Shown here in pieces: positions 1 to 12,500 of a stretch of DNA of 64,000 nt. The first letter of the stretch is position 1. Each line of letters starts with the position of its first letter. The stretch lies in the NCBI GenBank assembly GCA_947034885.2, contig OX344755.2:24869052-24933051 (forward strand), read 5' to 3'. Origin of the DNA: Thuidium tamariscinum. Lineage: Eukaryota; Streptophyta; Bryopsida; Hypnales; Thuidiaceae. Both the position numbers and the translations under genes were made by a program. The notes beneath the pieces were generated by a model, which worked only from the letters and a program-made list of their open reading frames with translations, was not told where the DNA came from and made no database searches.

Positions 1-386
1 TGATGATGTCAAGATCATAGAATAGAATGAATTTTTTGTAGTCATTCATCATGTACAACATATTAGGCGTTATCCTTTTAAAGGCTCTTTCCTTTTTGTA
101 AATCCACTTGACTTATCTTACACAAGTATCAATTTTCTTTTGAACTGAAGGTTTCAATTTCAACTATAACATCATCTTTCTTGCAATGTTTTTTCTATTC
201 ATTCATTGTAAACACTATATTAAATGCACTTCAATATTGTTATTACAAATGCGTACATCACCTATCAAAGAGACCTTGGACAAGACAATTCTAGAGACGC
301 CAGGCATTCCTAACATCAAGTAGAGAGAGATCAAAGAAGGAGAACAAGAAGGAGAACAAGAAGAAAAAAAGAATTCATGGAAATAG

Positions 387-1072
387 ATGTTCCGAAAGAG
401 AGGAAGAGACAATGATGATGGCAGACAAACTTTGCCGAATTCAAAAAGGCGGCCTAGTGGACATTCTTATCCAAGTACAAATGAAGCCCAAAGAGGTCTT
501 TTGAATGCACATCCCACTATGCAACCTTGTAGCCATGCTAACAGAGAAGCTGCAATTTATTTCTATCTACAACATGATAGGTATGTATAAAATAAAAAAT
601 TTGAAATGGTAGAATTGCTCCGTACCTACTCGCAAAGTAAGGAAGTTCCCACCCAAACCCATCTCCAAGATCCTACTCCCCCAATTTCTAATCAAATGTA
701 CATGGCACTTGAGGATAAATATTCAATGTCTTCTATTCAATGAGTTTGAATTCTATTAGAAATAAATGGCTATTGCTTTCATCGCTTTGTACGAAATCCT
801 TTAATATAAAAAAACACTACATGTTGATAGTGTGGTACATGTTTTAGATAGAAGATGCCGCAGTAGAGTACTTTGACAAAGTAGTGAAGGAAGACAACAA
901 CACCCCTGTAGAATCAGAGCAGTTGCTGGGGTACATAGAAGGATGGAGGTGCAAAATCTAGGAGCATGGATTCATGAATTATTTCAAAGGACAGAAATAC
1001 TTCAAAAATGGGGACTCCTTTGCTGCTCAAGAAGGTTTTGCTACTGCGGTGTGCAGAGTCCTCTATTGATAT
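387..1072 (+). pseudogene. Possible remnant of a small plant gene (two exon-like pieces)
   Basis: An open frame from the ATG at 387 codes for a basic, polar stretch (MFRKRGRDND...) ending in EAAIYFYLQHD at a good donor, AG|GTATGT (580/581). A second coding-like piece at about 851-1069 reads EDAAVEYFDKVVKEDNNTPV, then an in-frame TAG at 958-960, then NYFKGQKYFKNGDSFAAQEG and a TGA at 1067-1069. The nearest acceptor (TTTTAG at 847) does not give a clean join in frame. The internal stop and the phase conflict argue for a decayed gene. I do not recognise the family. Confidence 0.35.
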
Positions 1073-2505
1073 GTGCCATCTTCATATTTCTTTGAATTGT
1101 AAGCCATCATTAGTTTATCATGTAGTATGCAATTGCCAAGTTTAAACTACAACTTATAATTCATAATACTTTGAGTTTATGATTGATGTCAACTTAAAAC
1201 TAAAGTTGCAAATTGAATGGGCTTTACAAATGAATTTTAATCTAATCGCTTATAGTGTATTTTACCTTTTCAAAATTTGTATTGTTTCTACTATTGTTTT
1301 GAGTTCAAATCAAGATAACACTAGTTTCACATGGTACCACAATTTTATTCTTTCATTTCCAACATCAATACTAGGTCTTATGAATTACTATGGCTACATT
1401 TCAGGTATTTCAAGTTTGAGCTCAAAAAAAAGGAGTCATTCGGTGATTGCAAGAAACACTTGTCCTTTTTTTTGTCCCCTTCACCTCCAACAGGTAGATT
1501 TTTGCTCATAACTTTTGTAGCTTTTACCCTATGGTCTTCAAATTTGGAATGAAGGTACACACAAAAGTTTTAGATGTTCAATAATTTTCTTAATTTAAGA
1601 AAATTGATTTATTATTTTTAAATTGCCCTCAATTGGGTGTCTACCTTGGCCATTTTGGAGGTTTTTAGTCCTATTTTTGACTCAAAAATCCAAATTTGAA
1701 GCCACAAATTGGATAAATTGGAGGTCTACTAATATTAAAAGGGATGACAATGAGTTTTTATGAAATTAGAAACATGTCTATTATGCACATGGGGTCAAAG
1801 TGACCTTCCTTTGCATAAAGACTATGAAGAGGGAAAAAATTTCCTAAAGGAATTTTTTGTTGCAATGTGAGCACAATTTTGTTTAGAAAAAAGTTTTTTT
1901 TAAATAATTTTTAGAATTTTTTTTGAATTACTAAAAATGAAAAGGTCCAAAGACCCTTTTTTTGCTATTTTTTGCTCTCAGTGGCTTAAATAATACTTTG
2001 TAGCACTCTGTAGCACTTTGTAATATTGCATAGTATTATATAGTACTAAATCAACGGTCCAAATTTACAAGTGCCCAAAATCAACGGTTGACATTGACAA
2101 GCGCAGTGCAAATGCGCAGTACTGGCAAGATCGTATAGGATTGCCAATCTTACACCCAAAAACTGCATTTTTGAGACTAAAATGTGAAGTGTTTCTTGCA
2201 ATGACTCCATTACACAATTGGACCTCCCTCCATTCCTTCAATTGTCCCTCGCCCGCAATTCTGCAATTTGTATATTTAGCTTGTATCAATTGCAGACTTA
2301 TACTACAACTCACTTTACCGGCACGGGTGGTACTTGGATTGTATACTCGAATTCACTCATCATTCGGAGGTTCAACTTAGGGCATCATTGGAAGGAAAGG
2401 GGGTTGTAGATTTGGAGCTCAACAAGTTTCCTTGGCATAGACGAGGATGCCAAGATGAGGACTATAAATAGGAGGGATGCACTTGATCAAAAGAAGGAAA
2501 TCAAA
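1073..2505. other. AT-rich spacer without recognisable gene
   Basis: The only structure I see is a short run of related words (tagcactntgta) near 2000-2040. Open frames here are short and overlap on both strands, and look like chance. Confidence 0.5.
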
Positions 2506-2792
2506 CATTAGATGAAATTTGAGGGCATTAGGAGACTGCAGGTTCCTGGACTAGGGGAACGCAATTTCTGCCTTGTGAACTCGAATCCCACGTGGTCGCG
2601 ACCCTACCACGTAATAAAAAAGAAAATTCAAATTTATTTTTGGACTTATTTTCATATTTCAGGACTTAAAAAAAGATTTAAATTTTATTTATTTATTTAT
2701 TAAAGTCGTCCTAACAACGGCCAACGGCATTAGGAGTTGTTTCGGGAACATACCCAAAACGACCTGATAATGCCCTCAGATTTCATCTTATG
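2506..2792. mobile_element. MITE, CATTAG-end family, copy 1 (287 bp)
   Basis: The ends are an inverted repeat of about 25 bp, 5' CATTAGATGAAATTTGAGGG and a 3' arm whose complement is CATAAGATGAAATCTGAGGG, both going on to CATTA. The interior is not coding and contains GAACTCGAATCC and a run of A/T. Copy 2 at 7220 shares the whole length. No convincing target-site duplication is visible. Confidence 0.8.
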
Positions 2793-2819
2793 GCTTAAGT
2801 AATTATTAAAAAAAAAAAG

Positions 2820-3620
2820 ACAGGCTGAGAAAGCAGCCAAGAAGGCGAAGAAAGACAAAGAAGACAATTAATGACAAGGGCAAGAAATCTTGAGGAAACA
2901 CCTGGGCAAGTTGTTACATTGTCCATTGTGGATCAAATAGGGCAAATACATAGCAGAGTGCACTATAAGAAACCTTTGTTTTGGATGATAAGCCCTAATT
3001 TTTTATGACAGATTTTAGGTGATGTCAATGTTGACAACCCAAAAATTTTATGTCATTAAAAATGTCCATTGTAACATCATTTTTTATAGTCCAATGTTTT
3101 TATATTAACATTGATGTTACATTCGTTATTTTTGTTGACATAAAATTTTTAGGTTGTCAACATTGATATCACCTAAAATCCGTCATAAAAAATGAGGATT
3201 TGTCACCAAAGACAGGGGTTTCTTATAGTGGTGCTTGAAAAGAAGATCACCCTTCTATAGACTATAGCTCACTGAAGATGTGATCTCAAACGTCACACAA
3301 GCCATGGTCTTCACTGATGATGATGTACCGAAGAATTACATTCATTGCATTCTAATTATGTACTTGTGTTGTGTATGTTGCAAACATAGAAGTTTAGAGT
3401 CATTGTCCTTGTAAAGGACCTCATATCAAAAGGCAAATCCAACTTCACCTTCAAGCGTATTCAAATCATGAAGAAGGTTGGGATGGATGTTGAAAACTAT
3501 GACATGCTAATGAGACACCTATGCTCTAAATGTCTTGCAGTTTGAAGATGTTCATGCATCTGAGGGTAGAGAGCCTTTAGAGGTAATCAAGAGGGTTGGA
3601 TTTTATGATTGAGTCCACAA
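2820..3620 (+). mobile_element. Decayed Ty3/gypsy-like retrotransposon pol fragment, interrupted by a MITE
   Basis: Before the MITE the plus strand reads ETPGQVVTLSIVDQ, and after it VLEKKITLL, which continues in the same frame across the insertion. Further on there is AMVFTDDDVPKNYI, resembling the stretch just before the retropepsin domain of plant Ty3/gypsy polyproteins (an FTDxDxP motif). A further piece near 3415-3540 (KDLISKGKSNFTFKRIQIMK) follows. Several stops and frame changes show that it is dead. No LTR or primer-binding site was found. Assignment to Ty3/gypsy is by short motifs only. Confidence 0.45.
2961..3230. mobile_element. CACTA-type foldback MITE (270 bp) with GTG target duplication
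   Basis: The element starts CACTATAAGAAACC and ends with its near complement GGTTTCTTATAGTG. It folds back over roughly 100 bp on each side (GATGTCAATGTTGACAACC against GGTTGTCAACATTGATATC). It is flanked by GTG at 2958-2960 and 3231-3233, the 3-bp duplication typical of CACTA transposons. There is no coding capacity. It sits inside the retroelement fragment above. Confidence 0.88.
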
Positions 3621-6560
3621 TCACTTATTCTTGAGATCGACAAATCTCTTGGGTCACTCTATTGTGTGTTGCTTTTTACTTGGATTGGATTTGTGTATTT
3701 TATGGCTACTTCTAGAAGTATGAAATTTCTCTTTCTATTTGTAAATTGTTTTATTTTTAAAAAATTGACACGGTAATAAGGCAACACTTACAATTCCGAC
3801 AGATTTGACGGAATCATATGTATTGCCTCCTAGTTCTCTCTTACCCTATTGAACCATAATAGAATTAAAATACATATTGTGTTTTGTTGGGGAAAAAAAG
3901 TTTGAAGGTACCTACAAATATATTTTGGATTATTGTTGCACCCTAAATTAAAATGCAAAGAAAATACTTATGCTATACAAAACATGATGAATTTGCATCC
4001 AAAGGTAGAGGGACCTAAGAGCCATCTACTAATATTACCTTTTGGAACTCAGTCCACACTCAACAAAGACTTAGATTGACTTCATCAATGAATTATTTGG
4101 ATCAAATTATTGTGTGTTGATTTTTCTTATGATTAGATTTGTTTGTTCCATAACAACTTTTTGGCTATATTCAATTTTCCTTCACATTTGTAAATTGCTT
4201 AATTTTTCTCTAAATTAACAATACTTGGTCTTTTAAAAAAAGTTCACCTAAAAAATACAAATAAGTTTTTTACATCTATAAAATAGACCTTATATCCCTA
4301 CTCTATAATATATAAAGTCCACGTTTATAGGCCTTTGCAAAAAAAAAGGAAAGAAAAAACAAATAAGTGCCTCACATTTTTAAAATAGACCTTATATCTT
4401 TTGCATTGCATAACATTTAAAATCCATGATCATAGGTCTTCAAGTCAAATTTTTACCAAAATAAATTTTCTGCTCACAAGCTCATAGACTCACAGGTTCC
4501 TACTCCCAGACTTACCTACTAGCAACCTTGGTTGACATTCAAGGGTCAAGACAAAACACAAATGTCTTATAAAATATAAGCTCTATAATTTTTTTTAAAG
4601 TTTTCATCAAAGAAGATAATGTGAAGCACAAAAAGTCAAAAGTATCCATATAGTCAAAATTATAAAATTATTTTTAGATTCTCTTCAAATTAATTTTGAA
4701 GGTATAACTTCAAAAATTCACCAAAAATACAATTTCTATCTTTAACTCTTTAAGAGTTGAATTTTTTTTTATTCATCAAAATTGTGGTTTCTATTGATTT
4801 GTAAAATAATGCAAAATATTTAATAATGAGAGCATCAACTTTTTTTCCAAATAATAAATCTTTCAACTCTAGACAATTCTAAACACTTTGTGCTATTTCT
4901 CTTATGATTTTTGTTTGATTGTACCAATCTTAGTTTTGAATATAAGTATTGAAAGACAACCAAATCTTTTCAAAATTTGAAAAAAAAAAGTTTTTTTTTG
5001 CCCAAAAATTTAGTCTAAAGCCGGGCAACAACCAAAAAATGGTCACCTGAGCACTTAGGGGTTAAGATTATTCAAAACAATTTTGGATTTTTAGAATGAA
5101 GCCAGATATCCTAAGGAAGTCAAATGCATACTATATATTATATAGTTCACGCACTTACTACCTCTTTTGAGCTCATTGTCATTGTCATTGCCGTTGTATG
5201 TTGCACCTAAATTGCTAGAGTAGGGCTTACTTCAAATTTCACCTTAATAGAGAATTGAAAAAATTTGTGCCATAGTTTATGGATAGTTGATTTTAGTCTT
5301 TATAAATAATTCAAAGACTTTTGAGTAAAATATTTACAAAATTTGGTTATTTGATTACTAATCCCTAAAGCCCTAAACTATGTTTTTTTGGCAATATAGC
5401 AATTCGGGGCAATTTTAGACAATTTGGGGCAATTTGGGGCAATTCACTACAAATGGAGGTTTATTTGTTTTTTTCTTTTAAATTTTCACACAACATGTGT
5501 TCAAGGAGTAGCTCTAAGGCCCAATAATTTTCATAATTTTTTACTATATGGTTAAAAGTTATTGCATGATATGTAGTTTTCATTGCTTGGCAAGTAGCCT
5601 AAAAAGCTAAAAGAACTTTGTTAATCACTAAATGCCAGAGGCACCAAAATTTGGGCACCATATATTTTTTTTATCTCACACCACTTTCTACTATTATATC
5701 AAGAGTCCTTATCCTTAGTACCAAATTGCACTTGAAAAAAATAATTCAGCTAAAAAATGGCAAGGAATTGAAAAAAAATTCACTAAAAAAATTTGAAGTC
5801 ATATTTGATCTTAGATGTTGCCAATTTGGACATCTTATATGTGCTAATGTGATATTTTCTATCCAATATGTGGATGAATGTTGAAATTTGGAGCATGACT
5901 AAAACATCTTATATTGCCACTTTGGCACTTCATAAAAAATGAAAAAAAAATTCCTAATTAGAAGGACTAGTGTAGGTAGAATTGGGGTCATTTTGGAAAG
6001 TAAATGGCTTTGTTTATAATATTGTTTAGGTGGCAATCTTACAAGAGGTCAAATTTGGGTACACTTTATTTTGTTTCAACTTCTTCTCTATGACATGTTT
6101 GGATATTACAAATGGTAGTGTCAATTTTTAATGTGCATCAAATGGATTTTGGCATCACCTGCATGACACTTATAGCCTCATAGTCCTTGCATTTTTTTAT
6201 CATTTGTAATCAATTCTTAATACTTCAAAAAAAATGATCGAACCACTTACATTTTGATTCGTAATCCTTCACCAATATGCAAAAATTGTTGTTCATTTTC
6301 TAGACCATATCAATTATAACACATACCTTATTGAGACAATTTTAGGTGTAGTTACCTTTTAGGTGCTGCATTGCCCAGTTACCATCACAGGACTGAGGAT
6401 GCTCATCACCTTGCGAGTCAACAAACAGTGATTGCCTAGAACTACCCCACCTTACCTACTGCAATTAAACATTTTAGCATGTGCACTTATTTCAAAAAAA
6501 CAAAAAGAAAAAAACATTTTTGCACTTAATTGGATGCCATAGTACTAAAAGACCCAAAGC
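3621..6560. other. AT-rich intergenic DNA with no recognisable gene
   Basis: I see only homopolymer runs and short chance frames. A segment near 5500-5600 resembles 62125-62210 (TATGGTTAAAAGTTATT type words), so part of it is an old dispersed repeat. Confidence 0.5.
5399..5446 (+). repeat. Short minisatellite, GGGGCAATTTT/C type
   Basis: About four imperfect copies of an 11 to 16-bp unit built on GGGGCAATT occur in a row. Confidence 0.6.
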
Positions 6561-6790
6561 AATGGCAAATTAGGGTTAGTGGGAGTTAACCCTGTAATGT
6601 CGCTACAAATACTAATAGTCTGATGGATGATAGAGAATTCTTGCATGTAAGATAGAATTGCAATTGTTCATCCTTAGAATTTTGTGCAAAAGGGGGAGGT
6701 TATGAATAATAGTTTGGTCTCCAATGAATACTTTTGAAATTTTTTAAGTAGATGATTTGCACGCTGGTTTCAAAAAGCATGATTTCCACA
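6560..6790 (-). repeat. Dispersed repeat carrying a conserved C-terminal peptide, copy 1 (inverted)
   Basis: The minus strand reads VEIMLFETSVQIIYLKNFK and then SIHWRPNYYS followed by a stop. The same peptide end occurs on the plus strand at about 17212-17301 (VEIVLFETMQIIYFKKFK, SIHWRPNYFS, stop). Sequence downstream of the stop is also shared, for about 150 bp. It could be the end of an unknown transposon protein or a duplicated gene fragment. A Stowaway-like element has inserted just upstream. Confidence 0.55.
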
Positions 6791-6884
6791 GAGACCAGCC
6801 CGTCTTTATAGGTTCTGTTTGCATACTTCCTGTGGCAGAATTTAGAAGACTCTTTCTCAACTTGCTCCTCCTTTGAGAGAACTA

Positions 6885-6978
6885 CTCCCTCACTCTGTCC
6901 CACTAAAAGCTTCCTAATTAGTCTGCTTTCCAGTGTTTGCAAGAAGAATTTGGGAAGCTTTTAGTGGGACAGAGGGAG
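6885..6978. mobile_element. Stowaway-like MITE (94 bp)
   Basis: The inverted ends are CTCCCTCACTCTGTCCCACT and, as complement, CTCCCTCTGTCCCACTAAAA, continuing to GCTTCC on both arms. The element is flanked by TA on each side (6883-6884 and 6979-6980), the target site of Tc1/mariner elements. The start matches the Stowaway consensus CTCCCTCCGTCCC as I recall it. Confidence 0.85.
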
Positions 6979-7219
6979 TATTTAACTTCTTCAATGTGCA
7001 GTGAACAGGGTCCATCATGATGGAAGCTCACCTCATGAATCAGTCACCAAGGGTAGGTGGGTGCAAGACAAGTCTCATGGCTCCCATTCACTCAGGCTGG
7101 GAATAGGTGAGCCGCACCAAATTCAAAGCTAGGCTCTGATTTAATGGAGCATAGAATTGAGGTTCTCAAGCGGACCATTTACCAACTCATTCACAATTTG
7201 GGGGAATTTGACTGCTTTA

Positions 7220-7496
7220 CATTAGATGAAATTTGAGGGCATTAGGAGACTGCGGGTTCTCGGACTGCGGGAACGCAGTTTCTGCCTTGTGAACTCGAAT
7301 CCTACATGGTTGGGACACTGCCATGTAATAAATTTAAAAAAATTCAAAAAAAAAAATTTGGACTTATTTTCATATTTCAGGACCCCAATTTTTTTTTTTT
7401 GGATAAAAGTTGGCTTGACAGCGGTCATTGGCATTGGGAGCCGTTTCGAGAACAAACCCGAAACAGCCCTGTAATGCCCTCAGATTTCTTCTAATG
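7220..7496. mobile_element. MITE, CATTAG-end family, copy 2 (277 bp)
   Basis: It is very close to copy 1 in both ends and interior (GAACTCGAATCC, CATATTTCAGGAC, TAATGCCCTCAGATTTC). It ends TTCTTCTAATG. It has the same orientation as copy 1. Confidence 0.82.
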
Positions 7497-9240
7497 ACCC
7501 TGAAGCGCGCCGACGTCCATATTCTGGACGATGAACAGAGGACTCCAAGGCCCTATTTCATCCAATTAACCTCTCATTTGTCAAATGTAATACTTGAATC
7601 TAGAAAAGACAATCTTCTTTAATGATCAAATTCATTAAATTCTGGAAAATGATATATCTGTACAAAGCTATAAGTGAAAATGTGCAAAAATTCAAAAAAG
7701 GATTGAGACGCTTAAGGGTTAAATATTTATCTCTTGAAAGATACTAAGAAAATAATTAGAATTGGCATGTACGGTGGAAACACCCAAAAACGTTCAAATA
7801 AGGAATTCAGCATAGTTGGACACAGTTTTTCCAAAAAAATAATATTTTTCTAGTATTAGCAAGTGAAAATCATGAATATTAAAAGAAAAAATAGATTTTT
7901 TGGATGTCTTATGTAATTTCTATAATTTTTCAAAGTGTTGGCTCCCTGGACCACTGTAACTATTCAATAGATGCCCCCAAATCTGAACGTTGCTAAAATC
8001 AGTAGTGAGCCAATCAAATATTGGTATGTGTTCTTTAATTGCATCAACGAATTATAGTCAAACATTTGGAGAACACTTTCATTATAGTCTAGGGACGGTT
8101 TTGGATGAATCTAGGATCCACTGCAAGGTACAAGTGCGATATTAGGTGTTTCTCCCTTAACTCAAGTTGTATGGTATTATTAAAACCTTTGTTGAATTAG
8201 TTATGAATTTGAATTTGAAATCACACAAGGGTCATGATAAAGAGTATCTGCCACTTGGCATGTTCATTGGTTCATGGACAACAAAAATAATTGGTAAATG
8301 AACAAAGCAAATATGTATTTTTGTAATAGAGAATGCTTTTAGAACTTGGTTGCTTTATGAGTGGTTCCTATCTTTGTTAAGTTGAAGATGGGAATCAATA
8401 GAAGAGTTTCTAAGATGACCCCAACTGGTTCTTCTTTTCCATGGTGATGGATGAGGTATTTTTTGGTTGCTAGGTATAGGTTGGGTACAAAATTTTACAA
8501 ATTTTTGCATCCTACTCATATTAGGTCAACTTTAGTAGGCCCTTGTATCCTTGAAATTGAATGCAATTTCAAATTTCAAATTGTGTTGGAATCACAATGA
8601 AGTTTATTTTATCATCATTACAAATACACATATGTAATTGAACATCACACAAAGAGTTTGACAATTTCTATACACTATGTACTATCTAGTGTTGCCAACA
8701 TTTGTGAAAATTATAGCTTGTATTCAATGGTACATATAAGAAATGAACCTTCTCAATTGCTTTAGGGGTACTTGATCTCATAAAACTTGAATTGCTTGTA
8801 TGATTTCTTGCTTGTTCTTCACCCATTGCAAAAAATCTTTGACTATCTTCCAACTGTTCTCTATGAAATGGTAGATAGATCCAAGTTGTATGGTTTGGAA
8901 TTATTCATTTTTCACTTGTTATGAAGTTGAAATGCACTTCATTGCAATTCCACCACAGTTTGCAATTTCAAAATACATTCATTTTTTAGCACACTAGAGA
9001 TTCCTAAAGTTGTTGAACTTTTTAGTGAAAATTTTGTAAGGTTTCCATACCTGACCTGTACAGTACAATGGAGAGGGGTGAATTCTTGAACTGCTGAAGA
9101 ATGTTATGAATGCTAAAGAATGTCATGAGTAGAGAGAGGTGAGTTCATACCAAGACTGCTAAAGAATGTTATGGACAATAGAAACCAGTCCCTAGCAGGG
9201 GAGAAAATTTCAGAACATTATACCATTTGAGTTTGTGTTT
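7497..9240. other. Intergenic DNA downstream of the 708-residue gene
   Basis: AT-rich, without recognisable gene. Around 9070-9175 the word CTAAAGAATGTYATG recurs two to three times. Confidence 0.45.
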
Positions 9241-9522
9241 CTCCCCCATGGAGGATCATCAAGACTAGCATGAAGTAAGGTGGACAGCCAAAAGTGTAGC
9301 ACAGCCAATTGAAATGCGTTGACAATTGGCTAGCTCTTGTCATAATTTTCCAACTTCATGTACAACTCATAATTTTCCAGCACTAAGGTACATGGGGTAA
9401 CATACAATGTTGTACAATAAAGTACCAGCCTGCAAATTGACATGAAGCAGCAGCTTTGTCCTCCTGAATTGGATTTAGACCTCAAGGAGAGGGCAACCCA
9501 CTCAGCAAAGCTAGATGTTCCT

Positions 9523-12500
9523 TCAAAAGAAAAAATCAATTCCATTCCCTACATTAAGCTGATCTACATAGTTGCTGTGACCATTATCTGCAGGCCTGAC
9601 ATTGTAATTTAGAGACGGAGAAGAGTTTGAGGGTCTCATCCTGGCAGCTCCCGTTTCATGCTCCAGGCTTCTTGTGTGGTACTGAGTTCGCAAATCCACA
9701 CTGTACTTGGACTTCACAGGCTCCCAGCTTGCTCTGTACATCACTAGAGAGATTATGTGATGAATATCTGATATGGAATTAACAGCAGCAACCTAAAGCA
9801 AGTAAGTGGAATTGAGATGCTTGTGTCACTTGCTAAAATCAACCATGATTGTGAGCAGATGAGTTCGTGCTAGTAACATGGGTGAATATAGGACATAAGA
9901 TCAGTTCATGAAGATTCTGATATCCCATGCCTTAACACCATTTTAAAATCATAGCCCAATCCTCAAAAAAATTCATTGAAATGAGAATCTTGTTGTAGAG
10001 GAGAAATAAAATATAGACCAACCTGTGAGGGTGAATGGGAGGTGCATGGTCTGAACCCGACTTCTGAATGCTAGCCTTGGCCTTGCGCAGCGCAAGTAGC
10101 AGATCAGTGACATTGTTGTTACTTACTCGACCTTGCTGATATGGTGGCGAGGAAGCACGGTCTCTTGTGGCCTCAAAAGCAGGTCCATATCCAAGAAATA
10201 ACTTGGGCTCAGGTGCTTGGACATTTGCAGGCTCATTTGGAGTTGGCTTGTGCTGCGATGTACCGTTAGTCTGCAAAACCCAACAGTATGCAGCAGAAAA
10301 AAGGTTACAAATACCCGCACATGACATGTGAAGCACAGCATCAGAGAGTGATCAAGGCTAAATGGTAGACAATAATAATTTTGGTTTTAAGTTAAGGCTA
10401 ACCTTTGTAGTAAGTGAATTTTGGCGAGTCAACCCATTCGAGCTCTCATGCCTGCCTTCATGGTCGTCAAATCTACTATGAGTTCTCCTTCCAGGATAAA
10501 CTTCTCCACTAAGCCTTTGCTGATGAGGTATATCCAATAATCTGTAGTCTTCTTCAGCTGGCCAATTACTACTGTCATGAGAGCGAGACCGACGATGGCC
10601 ATGTCTGTACCTTCTGTGAGGTTCGTCTCTTTCGCTTTGCCTGTATCTCAGATGTAACAATATGAGAAATTATTGAGGAAACTCACGCTTGAAGGAGTGA
10701 CTGAACGTTGCAGGAAATAAGTCACGAAGACGAGTTATAAGTCATAACGAGAAAACCACGGGGCAGCCATAGAGGAACGCAGCGCCGAACAGGATCTAAA
10801 GAAGTACCAGAGCTAGGGCAGAAGATGCAACTTCAGATCGGGTACCAAACCTCTGCAAGGAGCTAGTAATTCAAATATCGGAAAGTCTCGTTGTGCCCAG
10901 AGTGCTAAAACACCAGAATATCATGGACCAGGAATTGCAAGATCTGCAATGGAATGTAATTCTGAAACTTAGACAGCTCCTATTGTGCAGATTTAACCCA
11001 GGACGAAGAGGAAAACAACTTCATACCTGTAATAACTGTTCTTGGATGTCTGATCCAAGTCATCTCGGTCGTCCCACATTGAATGAGCACCCCCACGGTC
11101 ATGTCTGAATGGATCCCGGGCTGACCGGCTTGTAGGTGCAACACTATAAGCACTACCTTCAGCATCTCTTGTTAGACTATCGAAACCCGACGATTGAGGA
11201 TCCTCCTGCTGCAACTGCTTCTCATGCCAGTACTCCCGACCGTCTGATTCATGCTTCGCCTTAGTCGAGCTACCTTGTTGATAGGTTGCCTTCTTCTGTT
11301 GTCTACGGTTAACAGAGTTCAATGGCATCTCCTCAAGTGCAGACTTCTGGAGACCGGCAGTGTTCTGAAGAACAGCAGGCACTTTCTCCATCCAGCTCAT
11401 CAGCTGCTCCTCTTGACTTTCACCTTCTGCGAGAGCATTCATATCTGCACTCATCTGACTCCACAACTTCCGTAACCGATTCTCAATAGCAGCTCTGCAC
11501 AACCAAACACACATAGCTTGCTAATATTACGAAACCATCGACATAACACTCTTCAGGAAGATGCCTTTAAACGCCCTTGCAAAAAGAATCTAGAATATTT
11601 TGAGTAGCGTCAACACCCCTGGAAGAAGAAGACATAGCACTCACTTAGTACCTGCATGTTCTCGACAGTGTATGTCAAAATTGTGAGTATTATCTTAAGT
11701 TTCCATCTACAGTGGAGTGCTCACAACCATTCAAACTGTTATGAAGCAGCCCACATACGTTCAGTCTAGTCAATAAAGGTTCATTTTCAATCAGAACTTG
11801 AACGTTGTTTGCAAGGGTGTCGGACGTCAATCTGATTTGAATCACCTATGAGTGCCGAAGGAGTATAACCCCCAAGGATTCACGGTTTTAAGACGACCAG
11901 TTTTGTTGATTTTATTGTGGAAATAGAAAATTCAAATGGAATTGAATTCTATACCACTACAACCAGAGAAGAACATTGCAAACGTCGGTGATGAAATATA
12001 TAAATTCGAACAAAAGAAAGTTCCCATGTGGTCTACTCAAAACTGCAAGAAAGAAACATGATGTTCAATTTGACCCTCCAGGGTCCTTTAGGGGTAAAAC
12101 AAATGAGGTTCTAAGAAGAGAGTGAAGACCTGTTATCCTTGTTCTTCGAGTCTCCAGAGTCCTTGCTCCCCGATGAACTGCCAATGGAGTCAGTTCTCGA
12201 GATATCACTAGCATTGCTCTCCAGAAGCTCCTCCTTGATTTCCTCACCAGCAGATACTCCAGACCCTGAATTCACATGTATAGTTTTGGCTGTGCAGTCC
12301 GCTACTCGTGAAAAATCCCCTGCATCCATCATCACAAAACTATCCAATTCAAAAATACTCCCACACTGACCTCATCTCTCCCCACAGGAATAATAATCTC
12401 AAAAGGACAAAAAATTGGTAACTAAAAACGACCAATTCAATTAATCAGATCATGAAAAAACTATAATTCAGATTATGCCAAGTTTCATCCAACCAAAATG

